From: an uncultured Litorilinea sp.
GTDB lineage: Bacteria > Chloroflexota > Anaerolineae > Caldilineales > Caldilineaceae
Reading direction: 5' to 3'
NCBI GenBank assembly: GCA_937922105.1
Contig: CAKZVN010000157.1
Span: 1 to 14,975 of the forward strand
DNA length: 14,975 nucleotides
Under the pieces are notes generated by a model that had not been told where the DNA came from, made no database searches, and saw only the letters and a list, made by a program, of their open reading frames with translations. Position 1 is the stretch's first letter. The number at the start of each line of letters is the position of its first letter. The translations under genes and the position numbers were made by a program. Shown one piece after another: positions 1-7,898 of the stretch.

Positions 1-642
1 CACCAGCGCTGCCGCCAGCAGCGCCACGACCCCGCCCGTCCGGCTCAACCCAAACCAGCCGCGAATCCGCCACCAAGCCGCTGCAATCGCCAGCCGGCCC
101 ACCCGGCTCGGCGCATAGCCCACCTGTAAGAGATACTTGCCCGGCTGTTTGTCCGGACTCCAGACCACCACATAGCAGCGCCCGCCCACCAGCGTGACTT
201 CATCCACCAGCGGGCCGGCCAAGAACTGCGCGCCGGTCAGCCGGTCCACCAGGGGATCAGCCAACTTGGCAGCCGGCGCCACACTCACCGCGCCATAGCC
301 CGCGGGCAACGGCACGGGGATCTCCGGGCCGTCCACGCCGGTACGCACGCCTTGCGCCACCAGCGCCAGCGCGGGCACCAGTGCGCGACCCCCTTGCAGG
401 CTCGGGGCAAACACCTGGGCGCGCAAGCGTTGACCCGCCGGGCAATCCGCCCGAAAGACATGCACGCTGCCCGGCTGGTCCAACATACCGAAAATCGTCT
501 GCTTGGTCGTCACATCCGCCAGCGGTGTAGCGGTTGCGGGCGTCCGGCCCGCGTCGCGCAAAAAGCGCGGGCGGCTCTGCGCCAACTCAGCCGTAGGGCG
601 CGGGAGCCGCGTCCGCTGCAAAGAAAACGGTCTCTCTGTCAT
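1..642 (-). CDS. Partial envelope protein with beta-sandwich (pre-peptidase-like) domain, 3' end beyond window
   Basis: An open minus-strand frame runs from an ATG at 642 to the window edge (214 codons, no stop). An in-frame ATG three codons upstream (651) is an equal alternative, and TGA sits directly before that one. The N-terminal 45 residues are basic and Pro/Arg/Thr-rich with no clear signal peptide. Residues about 47-180 alternate hydrophobic and polar residues, with motifs such as QPGSVHVFRADCPAGQ, LPAGYGAVSV and YLLQVGYAPSR. This pattern resembles PPC-like beta-sandwich domains of exported proteins. A Trp/Arg stretch and a hydrophobic segment near codons 195-214 suggest a C-terminal membrane anchor. 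Third codon positions are strongly G/C, as in the neighbours. The exact family is not recognised, and the domain call is by pattern only. It diverges from the glycosyltransferase gene on the other strand. Confidence 0.7.
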   Translation of the reverse strand, partial: MTERPFSLQRTRLPRPTAELAQSRPRFLRDAGRTPATATPLADVTTKQTIFGMLDQPGSVHVFRADCPAGQRLRAQVFAPSLQGGRALVPALALVAQGVRTGVDGPEIPVPLPAGYGAVSVAPAAKLADPLVDRLTGAQFLAGPLVDEVTLVGGRCYVVVWSPDKQPGKYLLQVGYAPSRVGRLAIAAAWWRIRGWFGLSRTGGVVALLAAALV

Positions 643-735
643 GCCATCCATTCATCGGTTCGTTCTTCAGAATGCCGCTTGTGTGCACTTCCACGACGTC
701 CGGCGCGGCCCATGGTTTCGACACCGGTCGGAGTC

Positions 736-764
736 AGTCTAGCAGTTCACCACCGGTGCGTCAA
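736..764 (-). promoter_or_regulatory. Sigma70-like promoter for the left-edge minus-strand gene
   Basis: Read on the minus strand, a -35 TTGACG (759-764, five of six matches) is separated by exactly 17 bases from a -10 TAGACT (736-741, four of six). Transcription would start near 729, giving a leader of about 85 bases before the ATG at 642. No Shine-Dalgarno sequence is obvious in that leader. Confidence 0.5.
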
Positions 765-832
765 TTTACCCCGCCATAGCAGGGATGTACTCCCCGCTAC
801 CCAAGAATCCCCTGCCGGTCCTATAGGCCATT

Positions 833-860
833 TTGACAAGAATCCGCCATGATTTACCAT
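833..860 (+). promoter_or_regulatory. Candidate promoter for the glycosyltransferase operon
   Basis: A perfect -35 TTGACA (833-838) is followed after 16 bases by TACCAT (855-860, four of six matches to TATAAT). The predicted start of transcription falls at about 866-868, on or next to the ATG at 868. The mRNA would therefore be leaderless or nearly so, which fits the absence of a Shine-Dalgarno sequence before this gene. Confidence 0.45.
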
Positions 861-867
861 ATCTGCC

Positions 868-1911
<1,044 letters not shown>

Positions 1912-1957
1912 CCCGCACCCGCCGGCGGCGCCGCGGCGCGAGTGAGGGAGTATCATC

Positions 1958-2854
1958 ATGCGAGACTTTAGTATCGGCGACCTGCTCAACCGCAGCAGCC
2001 TCTACATTGCCCTAATCACGGCCTGGGTCGCCATGTTGGGTAGCCTCTACTTCAGCAACGTCCTGGGCTATCTGCCCTGTGACCTCTGCTGGTACCAGCG
2101 CATTCTCATGTACCCGCTAGCCGGCATGATCGCCATCGGGATACTGCGCCGCGACAGCAATCTGCCCTACTACGTGTTGCCCTTCTCCTTGCTGGGTCAG
2201 GGCATCTCCACCTACCACTATCTGTTGGAAAAAACCCAACTCTTCGGCCCGCCCACAGCCTGTCTCACCGGCGTCCCCTGTACAATTGCCTGGATCAACT
2301 GGTGGGGTTTTATCACCATCCCCTTCCTCGCGATGAGTGGCTTCTTTATCATCACCGTCATGTCGCTCATCGCCATCACCGCGGGGGAGCCGCACTACGA
2401 CGAGCGCCGCGGGATGCCGTGGGTCCAGGTCGCTCTCTCCATTGGCCTGGTCGTCTTTACCTTTGCCGCAATGGTGGAGCAACACCGCCAGACCACCGCT
2501 GCAACCCTCAGCCTGGTTGAGCGCCCGGCAGGTGAGCAAACCCCGCTTTCGACACAACCGCAAGTCGCCGCAGGCAACGCCAACCTTGCCACCGGCGCGC
2601 GCCTCTATGCCGAAGCCTGCGCCGTCTGTCATGGTCCGGATGCGCGCGGTCTCCAGCATCTGGGCAACTCGCTGGTGGATTCCCCCATCGTCCATGATCT
2701 GAGCGACGAAGAGGCCATTGCCTTCATCCGCGCCGGTGTCGCCATCAACGACCCGCGCAACAGCACCGGCTTGGTGATGCCGCCCAGCGGCGGTCGCCCC
2801 GACCTGCGGGACGACCAACTGCGCGCCATCCTCGCCTATCTACGCGACAAGTAG
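1958..2854 (+). CDS. DsbB-family thiol oxidoreductase fused to a C-terminal cytochrome c domain
   Basis: This 298-residue membrane protein joins two redox modules in one uninterrupted frame. Residues 1-140 are a DsbB/BdbC-like four-helix protein. It has the first cysteine pair C41-D-L-C44, R48 at the position of the quinone-contacting Arg of E. coli DsbB, and a second pair C102/C108 in the loop after helix 3. A fifth membrane helix (about 156-173) should carry the chain back outside. After a polar linker, residues about 207-298 form a class I cytochrome c with haem site C221-A-V-C224-H225 and probable axial M274 in LVMPPSGG. DsbB re-oxidises a DsbA-like partner and passes electrons to quinone. 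The added cytochrome suggests a second acceptor or onward transfer, which is inference. A GAGGGAG Shine-Dalgarno sequence at 1944-1950 lies 7 bases before the ATG. menA follows after 16 bases. No DsbA partner is in the window. Confidence 0.88.
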   Translation: MRDFSIGDLLNRSSLYIALITAWVAMLGSLYFSNVLGYLPCDLCWYQRILMYPLAGMIAIGILRRDSNLPYYVLPFSLLGQGISTYHYLLEKTQLFGPPTACLTGVPCTIAWINWWGFITIPFLAMSGFFIITVMSLIAITAGEPHYDERRGMPWVQVALSIGLVVFTFAAMVEQHRQTTAATLSLVERPAGEQTPLSTQPQVAAGNANLATGARLYAEACAVCHGPDARGLQHLGNSLVDSPIVHDLSDEEAIAFIRAGVAINDPRNSTGLVMPPSGGRPDLRDDQLRAILAYLRDK

Positions 2855-2870
2855 CGCAATCAGTCAACGT

Positions 2871-3791
2871 ATGCCGGCAACCCGCGCGCACACAATCCGC
2901 CCGTCCACGGCACAAGCCTGGGTCATGGCTGCCCGTCCCAAGACATTGCCTGCGGCCCTGGCTCCGGTCTTCTTGGGCACTGCGATTGCGCTCGCCGACG
3001 ATCGCTTCGCCGCCGGCCCTGCCCTCGCGGCTTTAACCGGCGCGCTCCTGCTCCAGATCGGCAGCAACCTCGCCAACGACTACTTCGACTTTTTCAAGGG
3101 CGCCGACACCCCGGAGCGGCTCGGTCCTACGCGCGTCACCGCCGCCGGTCTGCTCAGCCCAGCCGCCATGCGCCGGGGCATGGCGGTGGTCTTCGGCCTG
3201 GCGGTATTGGTCGGCTTCTATTTGGTGTGGGTGGGCGGTCTTCCCATCCTTGCCGTGGGGATTGCGGCGCTGCTCGCTGCGTTGGCCTATACCGGCGGTC
3301 CCAAACCCTTCGGCTATCTCGGCCTGGGTGATCTCGCAGTCTTCATCTTCTTCGGCCCGGTTGCGGTCTGCGGGACCTACTACGTCCAGGCCCTGACGGT
3401 GACGCCGGCGCTGGTAGTCGCTTCGCTGCCCCTGGGCGCGCTCATCACCAACATCCTGGTGGTCAACAACCTGCGCGACATTGAGACCGACCGCCGCGCC
3501 GGCAAATACACCCTGGCGGTACGGTTGGGGCGCACGGGCGCACGCGCGGAGTACGGCTTCCTGCTTGCCATCGCCTATCTCGCCCCCCTGTTGCTCTGGA
3601 TGGGCGGTGGCGGCGCCTGGATGTTTCTACCGTTGGTCACCATACCCGCCGCGCTTCGCCTGGCGCTCACCGTCCAGCGCGCCGAAGACGGCCCGACGCT
3701 CAACGCGGCGTTGGCAGGCAGCGCGCGCTTGGCCTTGCTCTATGCCTTGGCGTTATCCATCGGGTTTCTTCTGCGCAGCGATCTCGCCTAA
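2871..3791 (+). CDS. menA: 1,4-dihydroxy-2-naphthoate polyprenyltransferase (MenA, UbiA superfamily)
   Basis: This 306-residue integral membrane prenyltransferase attaches a polyprenyl chain to 1,4-dihydroxy-2-naphthoate, the membrane step of menaquinone synthesis. It starts with the MenA-typical RPKTLPAALAPVFLG (22-36). The first Asp-rich motif is N66-LAN-D70-YF-D73 with D79, and the second is NNLRD(203)IETD(207)RRAGKYTLAVRLG. Both are needed to hold Mg2+-diphosphate in this superfamily. Between and after them are about eight hydrophobic helices. Length is normal. The ATG at 2871 lies 16 bases after the DsbB-cytochrome stop, so the two are almost certainly co-transcribed. The pairing is functionally sensible because DsbB needs quinone. 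A UbiA paralogue with another aromatic substrate is possible, but NNLRDIETD favours MenA. Confidence 0.88.
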   Translation: MPATRAHTIRPSTAQAWVMAARPKTLPAALAPVFLGTAIALADDRFAAGPALAALTGALLLQIGSNLANDYFDFFKGADTPERLGPTRVTAAGLLSPAAMRRGMAVVFGLAVLVGFYLVWVGGLPILAVGIAALLAALAYTGGPKPFGYLGLGDLAVFIFFGPVAVCGTYYVQALTVTPALVVASLPLGALITNILVVNNLRDIETDRRAGKYTLAVRLGRTGARAEYGFLLAIAYLAPLLLWMGGGGAWMFLPLVTIPAALRLALTVQRAEDGPTLNAALAGSARLALLYALALSIGFLLRSDLA

Positions 3792-3840
3792 CGCGACTGA
3801 CGGTTTGGCATACGTTCAACAGCCTGCTAGACTGACCACC

Positions 3841-4470
3841 ATGACAACACCCAGCGCAACGGACCAACCGTCCGACACATCCCAACTTATCCGCGTCATC
3901 GTCACCTATTTGGAAATGACTGACCCCGCCCAGCTGCGCCCGTCGCGCCGCGACTTCCCGGAGTTGGAAATTCGCCAGGTGGAAGAGCCGTCGCCGGAGT
4001 ACAACCGCTTCTTCTACCGCTCCATCGGCGGTGATTGGTACTGGATGGTCAGCTTCCACTGGACTTATGCCCAGTGGCTGGCTTATGTCAGCCGACCCGG
4101 TTTCGAGACTTGGGCCGCCTATCTGCGCGGCGCGCCTGCCGGCTACTTCGAGTTGGCCCCCGGCGAAAACGGCGCGATTGACATCGCCCATTTCGGCCTC
4201 TTGCCGGCCTATGCAGGCCGCGGCATGGGGGGCTATTTTCTCACACGCGCGGTCCAACGCGCCTGGGCGACAGGCGCGCAGCGCGTCACCGTCAATACAT
4301 GCACCCTCGACCATCCCCATGCGCTGGCGAACTATCAGGCGCGGGGCTTCCGCATTGTCCGCACCGCGGAACGGTGGAGCGCCTTGCCGCCGGAGCCGCC
4401 CGGCCCCTGGATCGGCGCTGCCAGACCGCACCCCCTTTCCCCGCACTACGCAACCGCAGGCAAGGAGTAA
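3841..4470 (+). CDS. GNAT-family N-acetyltransferase
   Basis: This is a 209-residue protein. The C-terminal half has the GNAT acetyl-CoA motif A, FGLLPAYAGRGMGG (118-131, with R127-G-x-G-G), then a helix. It also has the closing motif NTCTLDHPHALANYQARGF, with the Asn and Tyr common in this superfamily. The N-terminal 90 residues are rich in aromatics (GGDWYWMVSFHW) and do not show a second GNAT domain. The frame stays open upstream into menA, but that extension is the wrong frame of menA. The ATG at 3841, 49 bases after the menA stop, is the sensible start. Its Shine-Dalgarno sequence is weak. The stop codon overlaps the ribosome-binding site of the next gene. Substrate is unknown; it could be a small molecule or a protein N-terminus. 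Confidence 0.85.
   Translation: MTTPSATDQPSDTSQLIRVIVTYLEMTDPAQLRPSRRDFPELEIRQVEEPSPEYNRFFYRSIGGDWYWMVSFHWTYAQWLAYVSRPGFETWAAYLRGAPAGYFELAPGENGAIDIAHFGLLPAYAGRGMGGYFLTRAVQRAWATGAQRVTVNTCTLDHPHALANYQARGFRIVRTAERWSALPPEPPGPWIGAARPHPLSPHYATAGKE
4462..4467 (+). promoter_or_regulatory. Ribosome-binding site of the FKBP lipoprotein gene, overlapping the GNAT gene end
   Basis: AAGGAG at 4462-4467 forms the last Lys-Glu codons of the acetyltransferase gene and lies 10 bases before the ATG at 4478. It fixes that start rather than the far upstream ATGs of the same frame, and points to translational coupling. Confidence 0.75.
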
Positions 4471-4477
4471 GTCACCT

Positions 4478-5380
4478 ATGCCGCGTCTTTCAGCGCACTT
4501 GGCGCGTCTCGCCACACTCGGTTTAGTACTCCTGCTCATGGCGGCTTGCAACCGCGGGGAAGCGCCCACCCCCACACCGGTCGCCGCCACCGTGCCCTCG
4601 CCGGCCCAAGCCGTCGCACCGGCTACGCCGGCCCCCACCCCCACACCACTAGATAGGGAGAACACCGTGATCACAGCATCCGGTCTACAATACACCCAAG
4701 TCGCCGCCGGAACCGGACCCAAGCCGCAGCCGGGCCAAGTCGTCACCGTCCATTACACCGGCTCGCTCCAGGACGGCACCGTCTTCGACAGCTCCTATAA
4801 CCGCGGCGAACCGATCCGCTTCGCGCTCGGCATGGGTATGGTCATTCCCGGCTGGGACGAAGGCATCGCCATGATGAACCAGGGGGGACAGGCCATTTTG
4901 GTCATCCCACCCGACCTTGCCTACGGGGAGCGCGGCGCCGGCGGCGTCATCCCGCCCAACGCGACCCTGGTCTTTGACGTAGAACTGGTGGACATCCAGC
5001 CTGGCGCGCCCGACGCGCCCACGACCCTGGACGAAGCGGCCTACACCACCAACAGCCGCGGCATCAAATACGCCGATATCGTTGTCGGCGCGGGGCCGAC
5101 TCCCATGCCGGGCCAAGTGGTCGTTGTCCACTATACCGGCTGGCTGGCAGAGGGCGGCAAGTTCGACTCCTCGCTGGACCGCGGCGAACCCTTCAGCTTT
5201 AACCTGGGCATGGGTCAGGTCATTCCGGGCTGGGATTTCGGCGTCGCCGGGATGCAGGTGGGCGGCACACGCCAGCTGATCATTCCGCCCAACATGGCCT
5301 ACGGCGAGCGCGGCGCGGGCAACGTCATCCCGCCCAACGCCACCCTCATCTTCGAGGTAGAACTCCTCGAAATCCGTTAA
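4478..5380 (+). CDS. Lipoprotein with two tandem FKBP-type peptidyl-prolyl cis-trans isomerase domains
   Basis: This is a 300-residue protein. The N-terminus is a lipoprotein signal peptide ending in LLLMAAC, with lipid-carrying Cys24. A 40-residue Pro/Thr/Ala linker (TPTP repeats) follows. FKBP domain 1 spans about 66-173 and domain 2 about 192-300. Both keep the active-site pattern: VHYTG, (V/K)FDSS, VIPGWD, AYGERGAG and IPPNATL(V/I)F(D/E)VEL. Either could therefore be active in prolyl isomerisation and bind substrates outside the membrane. The two domains are clear homologues from an internal duplication. The start at 4478 is chosen for the signal peptide and the AAGGAG. It is the last gene of the run, followed 20 bases later by a terminator hairpin. 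With the DsbB-type gene upstream it suggests folding of exported proteins. Confidence 0.93.
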   Translation: MPRLSAHLARLATLGLVLLLMAACNRGEAPTPTPVAATVPSPAQAVAPATPAPTPTPLDRENTVITASGLQYTQVAAGTGPKPQPGQVVTVHYTGSLQDGTVFDSSYNRGEPIRFALGMGMVIPGWDEGIAMMNQGGQAILVIPPDLAYGERGAGGVIPPNATLVFDVELVDIQPGAPDAPTTLDEAAYTTNSRGIKYADIVVGAGPTPMPGQVVVVHYTGWLAEGGKFDSSLDRGEPFSFNLGMGQVIPGWDFGVAGMQVGGTRQLIIPPNMAYGERGAGNVIPPNATLIFEVELLEIR

Positions 5381-5399
5381 ACAGCCGTCGGACAAGCAA

Positions 5400-5442
5400 C
5401 GGGGCCTGTCGCCGTCATTGCGCGACAGACCCCGCTTTGTTT
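5400..5442 (+). terminator. Rho-independent terminator of the 868-5380 operon
   Basis: Arms 5400-5412 and 5422-5434 pair over 13 positions with one mismatch around a 9-base loop. The stem is followed by CTTTGTTT. It starts 20 bases after the FKBP stop and lies between converging genes. Confidence 0.85.
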
Positions 5443-5482
5443 ATGCTGATCGCCGGCGCGCTGCCGCCGATCACAGTCCGCG

Positions 5483-7603
5483 CTACGAGTTGTAGACAAA
5501 GACCGCCGGGCTGTTGGCCCCGCCGGGCGCGCTCCACTGAAAGATCCACCACGCATCATAGGGGCTGAGGTTCACACAACCGTGACTGCGCGGGCGCCCA
5601 AAGGCATCATGCCAATAGGCTGCGTGCAGCGCATAGCCGCTGTAGAAATAACAGGTCCACGGCACTTCTTCCAGATAGTAGTAGCCGCCGGTTGCGGCAG
5701 AGCCACCCGACATGCGCCGCGAGACCAAGCGCAGCCATGTGCGGAAGACCCCGCGCACCGTGGGGGTCTTGGGCAACCCGGTCGCAGCCAACGCAGCATA
5801 GACCGGCTTGTCCCCTTCATACGCCACGACCGTCTGCTCGCTCAAGTTCACGCCGACCCAGCGCTCGTTGGCACGGATGCCGGACGGTCGCGCCTTAAAG
5901 CGTGCCGCGCCGATGTTGGCGGCAAAGACCCAGCGCTCGTTGCCGATGCGATACCAGCGCTGCCCCGCCACAGTGCGCTCCTCCAAAATGTCTATGCGCG
6001 CTTTATACGCCAGAGTCCCCACCACCGCCGCCGCCGTGCTGGGCGCGGCGCGCACATTCACCGTCGAGGTCACCACCCAACCCACGGGCAATTTGGCCGC
6101 GGGGGGCGTGGCGCGCGCCGGCAGTTGCAGCGGGTCACACGCAGCCGGGTCGGCATCGCTCAACGCCGCCACCAACTGCACCCACGCGCTGTGGACCCAG
6201 CGGTCCACGCCGATACGATACCAGGTCGCGCCGGCAACCACCGTCTCGGCATAGATCAAGACCGCAGCCCCGCGCCGAAGACGGTCCACTGGTGGATTGT
6301 CGGCGCTCACCCCGGGCCGCGCCCGCACATTGAGCACATCCGCGGTCACAATCCCGCGGCGCAACGGCGTGGGGTCGGGCGGTTGGTTGCTCAGCAGGCG
6401 AATCCAGCCGCCATGTACCCAGCGGTTGGCACCGATCCGATACCAAGTTGTGCCCGCCACCACCTGCTGGGCATAGATCACCACCACCGCGCCGTAGCGC
6501 AGCTGATCTACCACGCTAAACTGGGTGCCGGGACCGCTGCGCACATTCAGCACCGTTGCGGTCACCACCCCACGCGGCAGGTTATCCGGGTTCGGCTCCG
6601 GTTCCGGCTCCGGGGTGGGCGATACGCCTGCCAACTCCACCCCGCGCAGGTCCGACGGGGTCAACAGCGCCACATGCGCGGCGGGAATCCAATCGAAGCC
6701 GCCGGTCTGGAACCAAAGTTGGCCCCCCACCATGCGCTCTTGGCGGATGGCGAGATAGGTTCCCAAAGCCAGGCTGCGTGAGACGACCGTGCCGCCGGGC
6801 TGCGTATAGGTGCGTGCCCATGCCCAGAGCGGGCGCGCATAGCGGAAGGGCAGCCACGGCGGGAGCGCTGCCACCGCGACCTCCTCCGGTCCCTGGCTTT
6901 CCGTCCGCTCGCTCAGGCCCTCCGGCGCGTCTGCCGCGCTCAGGGGGTCGGCAATCGGCTCCGCCACGGTAAAGGTCTGCCGCGCCAGCGTCTCGACCCA
7001 ATAACCGGCGTCGTCAATCAAGTCCACGCTCACGGTATATTCGCCGGGCTTGGGATAGCCAAAGAGCGTCTCGAAATGACCGTCGCCGGCAGACTTGGTC
7101 GTCGGCGCAGGCGACCAAAACTCATAATTGCCCGCGTCCCCGTCCAAGCGAATGCGCCGGCGCGGCGGCATATGCGCGACGCGCCCCTGTACCACCACAA
7201 CCAGCGGCTGGTCGGGATGGGGCGTCACGCTGAGCGTTGCCTGGACCGCCTGGGTGGCAGCCGTGCCTACCGCCGCCTCCAGCACCTCCGCCATATAGGT
7301 GTGCACCCCCCACACCAGCGTAGCTTCTTGACCGTCGTGGACCGGCACCGCCTCGGCAAGGGTCACGACGCGGTCGCGCGCCCAAGTGGTCTCGGTCGGC
7401 GCGCAGAGCACGCCCAGGTCCAGCACCGTGCCGTCGCCCAAGACCAGCTTCGCCGGGGCGCATACCACAAGCGCAGCGGGATCGGGCACAGGAAAACTCA
7501 GAAAGTAGTCGGACGTCGCGCCGTCGGCAGCGACGCGGGCAATCAGTTTGGCTTGGGGTCGCGCTTCTTGGCTCCCTGGGTCATTCAGTCGGTTGATGGT
7601 CAT
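5483..7603 (-). CDS. L,D-transpeptidase (YkuD domain) with SH3 repeats and an N-terminal Ig-like region
   Basis: From the ATG at 7603 the product has 706 residues. In order: a beta-rich N-terminal region (1-250) with Ig-like motifs such as YPKPGEYTVSVDLID, a degenerate SH3-like segment (about 255-318), and a PEPEPEPNP linker. Three bacterial SH3 domains follow (about 342-402, 413-480, 503-560), each with LNVR(S/A)xP or VNVRAAP and WYRIGxxRWV. A YkuD catalytic domain (about 578-706) ends the protein, with the SHGCVN motif at 673-678 and catalytic Cys676. YkuD enzymes form 3-3 peptidoglycan cross-links, or attach proteins, outside the membrane; SH3b modules bind wall or protein. No signal peptide is visible from 7603 or from the in-frame upstream starts ATG 7693 and GTG 7714, which is odd for a wall enzyme. 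No start has a good Shine-Dalgarno sequence, so the N-terminus is uncertain. Confidence 0.88.
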   Translation of the reverse strand: MTINRLNDPGSQEARPQAKLIARVAADGATSDYFLSFPVPDPAALVVCAPAKLVLGDGTVLDLGVLCAPTETTWARDRVVTLAEAVPVHDGQEATLVWGVHTYMAEVLEAAVGTAATQAVQATLSVTPHPDQPLVVVVQGRVAHMPPRRRIRLDGDAGNYEFWSPAPTTKSAGDGHFETLFGYPKPGEYTVSVDLIDDAGYWVETLARQTFTVAEPIADPLSAADAPEGLSERTESQGPEEVAVAALPPWLPFRYARPLWAWARTYTQPGGTVVSRSLALGTYLAIRQERMVGGQLWFQTGGFDWIPAAHVALLTPSDLRGVELAGVSPTPEPEPEPNPDNLPRGVVTATVLNVRSGPGTQFSVVDQLRYGAVVVIYAQQVVAGTTWYRIGANRWVHGGWIRLLSNQPPDPTPLRRGIVTADVLNVRARPGVSADNPPVDRLRRGAAVLIYAETVVAGATWYRIGVDRWVHSAWVQLVAALSDADPAACDPLQLPARATPPAAKLPVGWVVTSTVNVRAAPSTAAAVVGTLAYKARIDILEERTVAGQRWYRIGNERWVFAANIGAARFKARPSGIRANERWVGVNLSEQTVVAYEGDKPVYAALAATGLPKTPTVRGVFRTWLRLVSRRMSGGSAATGGYYYLEEVPWTCYFYSGYALHAAYWHDAFGRPRSHGCVNLSPYDAWWIFQWSAPGGANSPAVFVYNS
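5925..6575 (-). repeat. Three tandem SH3b-coding units inside the L,D-transpeptidase gene
   Basis: Three units of roughly 170-200 bases each encode a T-x-x-(L/V)NVRxxP start and a WYRIGxxRWV end. At DNA level the blocks around 5945, 6215 and 6435 share a GATACCA core. They are diverged duplications within the gene, not a mobile repeat. Confidence 0.65.
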
Positions 7604-7898
7604 GCAATCTGTCTCGTCTTTTCCCTGCCGGTTCACAGGAACGATGGGCTGCGACTTTGGTGGCGCGTGCGCACCGCACAATTTTTTCGTCATACACAGC
7701 CCATAATGCGACACTTCTTGTTAACCAAGACGCACAGATTTATGCAAAGTTACGCGCTTTCCATGAATTCTTAACCGGGTTCGCTACGAAAATTGCCGGA
7801 TGCCCTGCGCGAAAAAGGCGTAGCCCTGCCGGCTACGCCCTCTGCACGCTCGCGTTAGTTTCGGTGGGGGACCGGATCGGCGCGTCCCGCTGCGCCGT
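7604..7898. other. Intergenic region upstream of the L,D-transpeptidase gene
   Basis: This 295-base gap is more AT-rich than its surroundings, especially 7680-7800. It holds the terminator of the dehydrogenase gene (7812-7840) and must contain the promoter of the L,D-transpeptidase gene. Candidate minus-strand boxes (for example CATAAA near 7745) have poor -35 partners, so none is called. In-frame upstream starts at 7693 and 7714 extend the transpeptidase frame but add a sequence without export or domain features. No small gene is convincing. Confidence 0.5.
7812..7840 (-). terminator. Rho-independent terminator of the D-2-hydroxyacid dehydrogenase gene
   Basis: On the minus strand a perfect 9-bp stem (GGCGTAGCC, 5-base loop, GGCTACGCC) is followed directly by five T. 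It begins about 60 bases after the dehydrogenase stop. Confidence 0.88.

Noticed and set aside
3481..3840. Upstream extension of the GNAT acetyltransferase frame from an ATG at 3481
   Set aside because: It overlaps menA in another frame, has the Arg/Ser/Pro composition of a shadow frame, and adds no domain. The ATG at 3841 after the menA stop is the sensible start.
4031..4477. Upstream extension of the FKBP lipoprotein frame from 4031
   Set aside because: It overlaps the GNAT gene in a shadow frame. The signal peptide with lipobox and AAGGAG place the start at 4478.
5925..6575. Evenly spaced similar blocks that might suggest a CRISPR-like array
   Set aside because: The blocks are in-frame codons of SH3 domains and are diverged, with no identical repeats or unique spacers.
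5582..6781. Long plus-strand frame opposite the L,D-transpeptidase gene
   Set aside because: Rich in His, Arg, Pro and Gly with no motifs. It is antisense to well-formed SH3 and YkuD domains.
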